Shown here one piece after another: positions 57,419 to 64,000 of a DNA stretch of 64,000 nucleotides. The notes below the pieces were generated by a model, which saw only the letters and a list, made by a program, of their open reading frames with translations, was not told the origin of the DNA and did not search any database. Position 1 is the first letter of the stretch; each line of letters starts with the position of its first letter. The translations under genes and the position numbers were made by a program. The DNA comes from Gordonia aichiensis NBRC 108223 (GTDB lineage: Bacteria > Actinomycetota > Actinomycetes > Mycobacteriales > Mycobacteriaceae): contig NZ_BANR01000011.1 in NCBI RefSeq assembly GCF_000332975.1, positions 1 through 64,000 of the forward strand, read 5' to 3'.

Positions 57419-58627
57419 ATGACCAGCCCGCATCCCGACTTCCTGTGGCGCAACCCGGATCCGGCGCCTTCCTACGACGTGGTGATCGTCGGCGGCGGTG
57501 GGCACGGCCTGGCGACCGCCCACTACCTCGCGCGAAACCACCAGATCACGAATGTCGCGGTGCTCGAACGTGGTTGGCTCGCGGGCGGCAACATGGCGCG
57601 CAACACCACCCTCATCCGCTCGAACTATCTGTGGGATGAAAGCGCTGCCATCTACGAGCATTCACTCAAGCTGTGGGAAGGACTCGAGGACGAGCTCGGC
57701 TACCCGATTCTGTTCAGCCAACGGGGAGTGCTCAATCTCGCCCACACCGAGCAGGACGTCCGAGATTCCGTCCGGCGGGTGGAGGCTAACCGGCTCAACG
57801 GAATCGATGCAGAATGGCTCGACCCCAAGCAGGTGGCCGAGGTCTGTCCGATCGTCAACACCTCAGCCGACATCCGCTATCCGGTGCTCGGCGCTACGTT
57901 CCAACCGCGCGGCGGTATCGCCAAACATGATTGGGTCGCCTGGGGATTCGCCCGTAGCGCGAGCGACGCGGGTGTCGACATCATCCAAAACTGTGAGGTC
58001 ACCGGTTTCGAGACCGACGCCGGTAGGGTCACCGCGGTGAACACCACCCGAGGTCGGATCAGCGCGGGCACCGTCGCTCTCTGCGCCGCGGGCCACACCT
58101 CGACGCTCACCGATCAACTCGGCATCGCACTGCCGCTGCAGAGTCATCCACTGCAGGCGCTCGTCTCCGAACTACTCGAACCCGTCCACCCCACTGTCGT
58201 GATGTCCAACGCCGTGCACGTCTACGTGTCGCAGGCCCACAAGGGCGAACTGGTGATGGGAGCCGGCGTCGACTCCTACAACGGATACGGCCAGCGTGGC
58301 GCCTTCCACATCATCGAACGTCAGATGGCCGCGGCCGTCGAACTGTTCCCGATCTTCGGTCGAGCACGCCTCCTGCGGACCTGGGCGGGCATCGTCGACG
58401 TCACGCCGGATGCGTCGCCCATCCTCGGAGCCACACCGTACGACAACCTGTTCCTCAATTGCGGATGGGGCACCGGCGGTTTCAAGGCAACCCCTGCTGT
58501 CGGCTGGTGTCTCGCGCACACCGTGGCGACCGGGGCACCGCACGAGATCAACGCACCCTTCACCATCGACCGCTTCACCACCGGCGACCTCATCGACGAG
58601 CACGGCGCCGCAGCGGTGGCCCACTGA
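57419..58627 (+). CDS. soxB: Sarcosine oxidase subunit beta
   Basis: The 402-residue flavoprotein subunit oxidises the methyl group of sarcosine. It has the FAD motif [37 protein letters not shown], and H170 in [12 protein letters not shown], the equivalent of the His that carries covalent FMN in heterotetrameric sarcosine oxidase. A C-terminal [14 protein letters not shown] completes the FAD site. GAGG lies 5 bases before the ATG. First of the soxBDAG set. Confidence 0.93.
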   Translation: MTSPHPDFLWRNPDPAPSYDVVIVGGGGHGLATAHYLARNHQITNVAVLERGWLAGGNMARNTTLIRSNYLWDESAAIYEHSLKLWEGLEDELGYPILFSQRGVLNLAHTEQDVRDSVRRVEANRLNGIDAEWLDPKQVAEVCPIVNTSADIRYPVLGATFQPRGGIAKHDWVAWGFARSASDAGVDIIQNCEVTGFETDAGRVTAVNTTRGRISAGTVALCAAGHTSTLTDQLGIALPLQSHPLQALVSELLEPVHPTVVMSNAVHVYVSQAHKGELVMGAGVDSYNGYGQRGAFHIIERQMAAAVELFPIFGRARLLRTWAGIVDVTPDASPILGATPYDNLFLNCGWGTGGFKATPAVGWCLAHTVATGAPHEINAPFTIDRFTTGDLIDEHGAAAVAH

Positions 58628-58661
58628 GGACCCATACCCCGCCGATCACCTGGGAGATCCA

Positions 58662-58928
58662 TTGCAACTCATCACCTGCCCGTACTGCGGGCCGCGCGAA
58701 GAGATCGAGTTCCACTACGGAGCCGCCGCGGGAGTCGCCTATCCCGACAATCCAGCACGACTCGACGACGTCGCGTGGGCGCGCTACCTGTTCTTCCGCC
58801 CGAACCCGAAGGGCGCACTGCGCGAACGCTGGTGCCACAGCGCCGGATGCCGACAGTGGTTCACCGTCGAGCGTGACACCGTGAGCTATTCGATCTCGTC
58901 GCAACCAGCCGCGGAGGCCGCGCAATGA
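58662..58928 (+). CDS. soxD: Sarcosine oxidase subunit delta
   Basis: The 88-residue subunit binds zinc through C6, C9, H59 and C63 (ITCPYCGPR; WCHSAGC), matching the ligands of known heterotetrameric enzymes. It starts at TTG (58662, MQLITCPYCG) with GGGAG 5 bases upstream; no ATG or GTG gives the right N-terminus. The stop overlaps soxA by four bases (ATGA). Confidence 0.92.
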   Translation: MQLITCPYCGPREEIEFHYGAAAGVAYPDNPARLDDVAWARYLFFRPNPKGALRERWCHSAGCRQWFTVERDTVSYSISSQPAAEAAQ

Positions 58929-61729
58929 CCCAGCCCTTTCGCACCCCGACCGGCGGACGTATCGACCGCAGCACCCCGATCGAGTTCGAGTTCGACGGTG
59001 CGACGTACACCGGATGTGCGGGCGACACGCTCGCATCTGCTCTGCTGGCCAACGGGATTCGCAGCATCACCACCAGCGTGATCCTCGGCCGCCCACGGGG
59101 TGTCACCGGTTCGTGGGCCGATGATGCCACCGCGCAGGTCGGCATCGCAGCGCCCTACAGCGAGCCCATGGTGCCTGCGACCACCGTCGAGCTCTGCTCT
59201 GGACTCGTGGCCCACGGGGTGCCCGGTCTCGGCACCCTCTCCCCCGACGTCGACACCGCTCGGTACGACGCTCTGCACCATCACCCCGACATCCTGGTCG
59301 TGGGTGCCGGAGCCGCCGGTCTCATGGCAGCCCTGCTGGCCGCGCGTGCAGGTCTGCGGGTCCTGCTCGTCGACGAGCGCGGCGAAGCAGGCGGCGCGAC
59401 ACCGTGGGCGCCGTGGGTCACCGAGGCGGTTGCCGAGTTCGACGCCTTCGACACCACCACCCGACTGACCCGCACCACAGCATTCGGCGCCTACGACGAC
59501 GGATTCGTCCTCGCCGTCGAGCGGCGCACCGACCACCTCGGACTCGCTGCACCGCAACAGGTCTCGAGACAGCGTATCCATCGCATCCGAGCTCGCCACA
59601 CCGTTGTCTGCGCGGGTGCACACGAACGCCCTATCATCTTCGGCAACAACGACCTGCCCGGGGTGATGCTCGCCGGAGCAGCCGCGGACTTCCTCCATCG
59701 CTACGGAGTGATCGTCGGAACGAGAGCGGTCGTCTTCACCGCGTGTGACTCCGCCTATGAGACAGCGTTCGCGCTCGCCGGCGCAGGCGTCGAGGTCCGC
59801 GCGATCGTCGACGTGCGTACGACGCTGTCGAACGATCTTGCCGAACATGCCGCAGCACTGGGGATCTCGGTTCGCACTGATGATGCGGTGGTCGGGGCAC
59901 TCGGTACCGACGCGCTCCGAGGCGTGCGCCTTCGCGATGGCAACTCGATCGAGTGTGACACGGTCCTGGTGTCCGGCGGCTGGAATCCCGCAGCGCACCT
60001 GTGGAGTCAGCTGCGCGGCACACTGACCTTCGACGCATCCGCGGCGGCCTTTCTGCCTACGGGAGGTCTGCCGGCAACCGACATCGCCGGCGCGGCAGCC
60101 GGAATGCTCACCGCCGGGTCGTGCCTGGCGGATGGGCGGCGCGCCGGGCTCTCTGCAATCCGCGCTCTCGGGGCTGTTGCTCCGGAACTGCGGGCGATAC
60201 CGCACGTCGGCGAGCGCACCCCGGCGGCAACCGAAGTGTTCTGGCGGGTAGCCGAATCCGATGCAACTACCGCGTTCGTCGACCTCCAGCGTGACGCAAC
60301 CGTCGCAGACGTCGACCGCGCGATCGGCGCCGGGATGACGTCGGTAGAACATGTGAAGCGCTACACCACCATCGGTACCGCCCATGATCAAGGCAAGACG
60401 TCGGGCATCGTGACCTCCGGCCTTGTCGCGGAGCTGCTCGGCGTCGACGTCAACGACGCGGGCACCACCACGTTCCGCCCTCCTTACACCCCCGTGTCGT
60501 TCGCGGCGTTGGCAGGCCGCGACCGCAGAGACCGCTACGACCCGGTACGTCGAACGGCGTTGCACCGCTGGCACACCGACCACGGCGCGGTCTTCGAGGA
60601 CGTAGGTCAGTGGAAGCGTCCACGGTTCTATCCGCGCGGCGGCGAGGACATGGCGTCGGCGGTACTGCGTGAATGTGCCGATGTGCGAGCAGGAGTCGGG
60701 ATACTCGACGGTTCGACCCTCGGCGTCATCGACGTGGCCGGACGCGACGCACCCGCATTCCTCGACATGCTCTACACCAACATGATGAGCACACTGCCGA
60801 TCGGCCGAATCCGCTACGGCGTGATGTGCGCGCCGGACGGCATGGTGAAGGACGACGGCACGGTGATGCGGATCGCCGACGATCGCTACACCGTCTACAC
60901 CACGACGGGAAACGCCGCGGCCATCCTCGACTGGATGGAGGAATGGCATCAGACCGAATGGCCGCAGTTGCAGGTCTTCACCACCTCGCTGACCGACCAC
61001 GTCGCGACGTTCCCCGTCGTCGGTCCGCGGTCGCGCGACGTCGTGGGCACCGTGTTCACCGACCTCGACGTGAGCAATGACGCCTTCGGCTTCATGGAGT
61101 GGCGCGACACCACTTTCGACGGCGTGCCGGTCCGTATCGGTCGCGTCAGCTTCTCCGGCGAACTCGCGTTCGAGGTCAACGTGTCCGCCGAGTACGCACT
61201 CGACGTGTGGCACGCGCTCCTCGACGCAGGTGGACCACACCGGATCACCCCTTACGGCACCGAGACCATGCACGTTTTGCGTGCGGAGAAGGGGTACCCG
61301 ATCATCGGGCAGGACACCGACGGCACCGTGACGCCCCATGATCTCGGCATGAGTTGGGTGGTGTCGAAGACGAAGCCCGACTTCATCGGCAAGCGTTCGT
61401 TCGCACGCGCGTCGAACACCGATCCGCTCCGCAAACACTTCGTGGGACTGCTCCCGACCGACGCGTCGACCGTCTTGCCGGAGGGATCGCAGATCGTCGC
61501 ACACAGCGTCGACAGCACGCTGCCGCCCCCGCCTGTACCGATGCTCGGACACGTCACGTCGAGCTATCGCAGCGCAGCACTCGGACGCCCGTTCGCGCTG
61601 GCACTGCTGCAGGGTGGGCATGACCTCGTGGGCACGCGGGTGTCCGTACCCGTCGGTGATCGCCTCGTCGAGGTGGAGGTCACATCGCCCGTGCTCGTCG
61701 ATCCGGAGGGTACCCGCCGCGATGGCTGA
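58925..61729 (+). CDS. soxA: Sarcosine oxidase subunit alpha
   Basis: The 934-residue subunit binds NAD and folate. The N-terminal 2Fe-2S-like fold (TPIEFEFDGATYTGCAGDTL) is followed by the dinucleotide domain (ILVVGAGAAGLMAALLAARA, VVCAGAHERPIIFGNNDLPG) and, after about residue 540, a GcvT/aminomethyltransferase domain (GILDGSTLGVIDVAGRDAPA, RVSFSGELAFEV, LRAEKGYPIIGQDTDG). It transfers the one-carbon unit to tetrahydrofolate, giving 5,10-methylene-THF. Length matches the family (about 960). Confidence 0.95.
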   Translation: MTQPFRTPTGGRIDRSTPIEFEFDGATYTGCAGDTLASALLANGIRSITTSVILGRPRGVTGSWADDATAQVGIAAPYSEPMVPATTVELCSGLVAHGVPGLGTLSPDVDTARYDALHHHPDILVVGAGAAGLMAALLAARAGLRVLLVDERGEAGGATPWAPWVTEAVAEFDAFDTTTRLTRTTAFGAYDDGFVLAVERRTDHLGLAAPQQVSRQRIHRIRARHTVVCAGAHERPIIFGNNDLPGVMLAGAAADFLHRYGVIVGTRAVVFTACDSAYETAFALAGAGVEVRAIVDVRTTLSNDLAEHAAALGISVRTDDAVVGALGTDALRGVRLRDGNSIECDTVLVSGGWNPAAHLWSQLRGTLTFDASAAAFLPTGGLPATDIAGAAAGMLTAGSCLADGRRAGLSAIRALGAVAPELRAIPHVGERTPAATEVFWRVAESDATTAFVDLQRDATVADVDRAIGAGMTSVEHVKRYTTIGTAHDQGKTSGIVTSGLVAELLGVDVNDAGTTTFRPPYTPVSFAALAGRDRRDRYDPVRRTALHRWHTDHGAVFEDVGQWKRPRFYPRGGEDMASAVLRECADVRAGVGILDGSTLGVIDVAGRDAPAFLDMLYTNMMSTLPIGRIRYGVMCAPDGMVKDDGTVMRIADDRYTVYTTTGNAAAILDWMEEWHQTEWPQLQVFTTSLTDHVATFPVVGPRSRDVVGTVFTDLDVSNDAFGFMEWRDTTFDGVPVRIGRVSFSGELAFEVNVSAEYALDVWHALLDAGGPHRITPYGTETMHVLRAEKGYPIIGQDTDGTVTPHDLGMSWVVSKTKPDFIGKRSFARASNTDPLRKHFVGLLPTDASTVLPEGSQIVAHSVDSTLPPPPVPMLGHVTSSYRSAALGRPFALALLQGGHDLVGTRVSVPVGDRLVEVEVTSPVLVDPEGTRRDG

Positions 61730-62294
61730 CATCTCACGCGCTCCCCGCTCGCCACTGGCCGGTTGGCAGCAGACGTTCGCTTCGCTCGCGCCCGCCGTCG
61801 AACTCACCGAAACCCCTGCGGCCCAAGCGATCGTCCGTACCGCCGACCCACAGGCCATAACCCGACTGGACCTGCCGGGCGTCTGTTGTCTACGCCGCGA
61901 TGAGGATGAGGTCGCGGTCTGGCTCGGCCCCGACGAGTGGCTGCTCTACCGTCCGGGGATCAGCGGTCACGAGTTCGCTGCCGAGGTCGCCGCCCGGGCA
62001 CGCGACGGCGCCTACGTCATGGACGCCAGTGGGCAGCGCACCATACTCGTCCTCGGCGGGTGCCGCGCGAGCACGATCCTCGCCCATGGTTGCGCTATCG
62101 ACTTCTCCGAGAACGCTTTTCCCGACGACCAGGCGGTCTCGACACTGCTGGCCCAGGCCGGCGTCGTGATCCACCGCGGCGGGCGCGATGACACGTATGT
62201 GCTCGTCGTGCGCTCCTCGTTCGCCGACTACCTCGCAGACTGGCTCGTCGACGCCGCTGCCGAGTACGTCGTTCCCGACACCTCCACCACCTAG
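61722..62294 (+). CDS. soxG: Sarcosine oxidase subunit gamma
   Basis: The 190-residue subunit has VCCLRRDEDEVAVWLGPDEW followed by LLYRP, then DASGQRTILVLGGCRASTIL and VVRSSFADYLADWL, the SoxG pattern related to GcvT. It completes the alpha-beta-gamma-delta tetramer. The ATG at 61722 overlaps soxA by eight bases, with GGAGGG about 12 bases upstream. Confidence 0.92.
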   Translation: MADISRAPRSPLAGWQQTFASLAPAVELTETPAAQAIVRTADPQAITRLDLPGVCCLRRDEDEVAVWLGPDEWLLYRPGISGHEFAAEVAARARDGAYVMDASGQRTILVLGGCRASTILAHGCAIDFSENAFPDDQAVSTLLAQAGVVIHRGGRDDTYVLVVRSSFADYLADWLVDAAAEYVVPDTSTT

Positions 62295-62313
62295 CGCCCA
62301 CCGAAGGACAGCC

Positions 62314-64000
62314 ATGTCAACACCCAGAGTCGTCATCGTCGGCGCGGGGATCGTCGGAACCTCGCTCGCCGACGAACTCACCGCGCGTGGATGGAGCGAC
62401 ATCACCGTCCTCGACCGCGGCCCGCTCTTCGCCACCGGCGGATCGACCTCCCACGCACCGGGACTCGTCTTCGCGACCAACCCGTCGAAGACGATGACCG
62501 AACTAGCCACGTACACACTCGAGAAGTTCTCCGCACTCGAGCATCCCGACGGCTGGTGTTTCAGTCATCTCGGCGGCCTGGAGGTGGCGACTTCCGAGGC
62601 CAGGTTCGACGATCTCCATCGCAAGGCCGGATGGGCAGCCTCACGCGGCGTCGAACACGAGATCCTTTCTCCTGAGCAATGTCACGCGAAGTACCCGCTC
62701 CTCGACCCCGACCGGATCGTCGGCGGCTACTTCACCCCGCGTGACGGTCTCGCCAAGGCGTTGCGTGCCGCAGAAGCACAAGCGGCGCGGGCCATCTCAC
62801 GTGGAGCGCGATTCATTCCGCACACCGACGTGATCGACGTCGTCGAACAGAACGGTGAGGTACGCGGGGTGCGTACGTCCACCGGACTCGTCGACGCCGA
62901 CATCGTGGTGTGCTGCACCGGGTTCTGGGGCAAGGAGTTCGGGAGTCGGGTCGGACTGACCATTCCGCTCGTGCCCATGGCCCACCAGTACGCGTACACG
63001 ACACCACTCGAATCGCGCCGCGGCGTCAGTTCCGAGCCGGCAGAGGCGTCGTTGCCGATTCTGCGTCACCAGGACCACGACCTCTACTACCGCGAGCACG
63101 GCGACCGACTCGGAATCGGCTACTACGGGCATCGCCCGATGCCCACCGATGTCGGTGCGCTCGACCACGACACGACCATCTCGCTCGCGGAGATGCCGTC
63201 GAAGCTGATGTTCACGCCCGACGACTTCGCCCAGGCGTGGGAGCAGACGGTGTCACTGATCCCCGAACTCTCCACCGGCAAGGTCGACGATGGGTTCAAC
63301 GGCATCTTCTCCTTCACCCCCGACGGGCACTCGATTGTCGGGGAACATCAGGAACTCAAAGGTTTCTGGGTTGCCGAGGCGGTCTGGGTCACGCACTCGG
63401 CGGGTATCGCGCGCACGGTCGCCGAGTGGATGGTCGACGGCACGCCCGGCGTCGACACCCACGAGTTCGATCTGTACCGCTTCGAGAAGGCCGCGCTCAC
63501 CGACGAGTACATCCTGACAACCAGTTCGCAGTCGTTCGTCGAGGTCTACGACATCGTCCATCCGCACGATCAGCCCGCCGCACCGCGCTGCGTTCGCACC
63601 AGTCCGTTCTACGACCGCGAGGTCGACCTCGGCGCACAGTTCTGGGTCAGCGGACTCTGGGAACGGCCTGCGTGGTTCGAGGCCAACGGGCCACTGCTCG
63701 ACGACCTCGTCGCCGACGGTCTACGGGTTCCTCAGCGTGACGACTGGTCGGCGCGGCACTGGTCACCGATCTCGGTCGCCGAGGCGTCGTGGACCCGCAG
63801 TCACGTCGCGATGTACGACATGACGCCGCTGACCCGCTTCGAGGTCTCCGGGCCCGGTGCCGTGGACTTCCTGCAGCAGGTGACCACCAACAACGTCGAC
63901 AAGTCGGTCGGATCGATCACCTACACACTGATGCTCGACGACGCCGGCGGCATACGCTCGGATCTCACCGTTGCGCGGCTCGGCGTCGACCTGTTCGCGG
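62314..64000 (+). CDS. dmg: Dimethylglycine oxidase (5' part; cut by the window end)
   Basis: The 562 visible codons of an enzyme usually about 830 long. N-terminal FAD domain: VVIVGAGIVGTSLADEL, GGSTSHAPGLVF (H47, covalent FAD site by alignment with the Arthrobacter globiformis enzyme as I remember it), H224 in PMAHQYAY and Y258 in HDLYYREHG (counterparts of catalytic His225 and Tyr259). The GcvT-type folate domain begins near residue 490 (YDMTPLTRFEVSGPGA). It converts dimethylglycine to sarcosine with transfer of the methylene group to folate. GAAGGA lies 5 bases before the ATG. No stop before base 64000. Confidence 0.93.
   Translation, partial: MSTPRVVIVGAGIVGTSLADELTARGWSDITVLDRGPLFATGGSTSHAPGLVFATNPSKTMTELATYTLEKFSALEHPDGWCFSHLGGLEVATSEARFDDLHRKAGWAASRGVEHEILSPEQCHAKYPLLDPDRIVGGYFTPRDGLAKALRAAEAQAARAISRGARFIPHTDVIDVVEQNGEVRGVRTSTGLVDADIVVCCTGFWGKEFGSRVGLTIPLVPMAHQYAYTTPLESRRGVSSEPAEASLPILRHQDHDLYYREHGDRLGIGYYGHRPMPTDVGALDHDTTISLAEMPSKLMFTPDDFAQAWEQTVSLIPELSTGKVDDGFNGIFSFTPDGHSIVGEHQELKGFWVAEAVWVTHSAGIARTVAEWMVDGTPGVDTHEFDLYRFEKAALTDEYILTTSSQSFVEVYDIVHPHDQPAAPRCVRTSPFYDREVDLGAQFWVSGLWERPAWFEANGPLLDDLVADGLRVPQRDDWSARHWSPISVAEASWTRSHVAMYDMTPLTRFEVSGPGAVDFLQQVTTNNVDKSVGSITYTLMLDDAGGIRSDLTVARLGVDLFA

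Noticed and set aside
58886..61858. 990-codon open frame on the minus strand opposite soxA
   Set aside because: Antisense of the full-length soxA; the product is His/Arg/Val-rich and has no domain.

Overview
The window is high-GC DNA with strong G/C third-position bias, frequent GTG/TTG starts and many 4-base stop/start overlaps. Its gene set points to an actinobacterium of the Mycobacteriales, most like Gordonia or a close relative such as Williamsia or Rhodococcus: a fused LysX, GabD2, an OppDF fusion, a sigK-rskA locus in the same order as in Mycobacterium tuberculosis, an actinobacterial RraA, a cutinase, and a DtxR/IdeR-type iron box. The genus assignment is inference. I see no rRNA, tRNA, CRISPR array, insertion sequence or prophage. 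The window is ordinary chromosome with a few decayed or unusual spots.

Layout. 0.2-5.4 kb: a secreted Ser/Thr/Pro-rich protein, a RecB-like nuclease, a basic coiled-coil-like protein, a Lys/Ala-repeat protein with a C-terminal membrane anchor, and an epoxide-hydrolase-like enzyme. 5.5-10.4 kb: a GT39 membrane glycosyltransferase, a NarL-type two-component system and a small membrane protein. 10.4-18.6 kb: gabD2, rraA, a remnant of a lipase gene, a DUF3137-like/LemA pair, an M28 peptidase-lipase operon divergent from a TetR regulator, and an alpha/beta hydrolase coupled to lysX. 18.6-30.2 kb: lysX, an S4 RNA-binding protein, a tiny 51-residue gene, a cutinase, a SRPBCC protein and gltBD. 30.2-41.1 kb: a second NarL-type two-component system; a three-gene membrane operon ending in a DUF2254 fusion and apparently containing a 53-residue gene that starts at CTG; a PIG-L deacetylase; a secreted protein; and the exaC-like aldehyde dehydrogenase with a DUF779 gene and a GAF-type regulator.

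41.2-47.0 kb: an oligopeptide ABC transporter operon (oppA-oppB-oppC-oppDF). oppA carries a one-base frameshift near 42109, although the genes after it are intact. 47.1-52.9 kb: six tightly coupled genes (FAD oxidoreductase, DUF1365, cyclopropane-fatty-acid-synthase-like methyltransferase, DUF1295, sigK, rskA). A CCATCC-N16-CCGAAC promoter just upstream suggests that SigK drives its own operon. The SigK here keeps cysteines at 133 and 183, the pair proposed as a redox switch in M. tuberculosis.

53-64 kb: a flavin monooxygenase preceded by an iron box, and divergent from it a glycine-betaine catabolic cluster. A Rieske oxygenase and its reductase demethylate betaine to dimethylglycine. A dimethylglycine oxidase (cut by the window end) makes sarcosine. 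Heterotetrameric sarcosine oxidase SoxBDAG makes glycine. The three demethylation steps are therefore encoded side by side.

I found no clearly new biological system. The best leads are the CTG-initiated small gene in the DUF2254 operon, the iron box at the FMO/betaine junction, the shared operator-like motif in front of the aldehyde dehydrogenase and DUF779 genes, the lipase remnant, and the frameshifted oppA.
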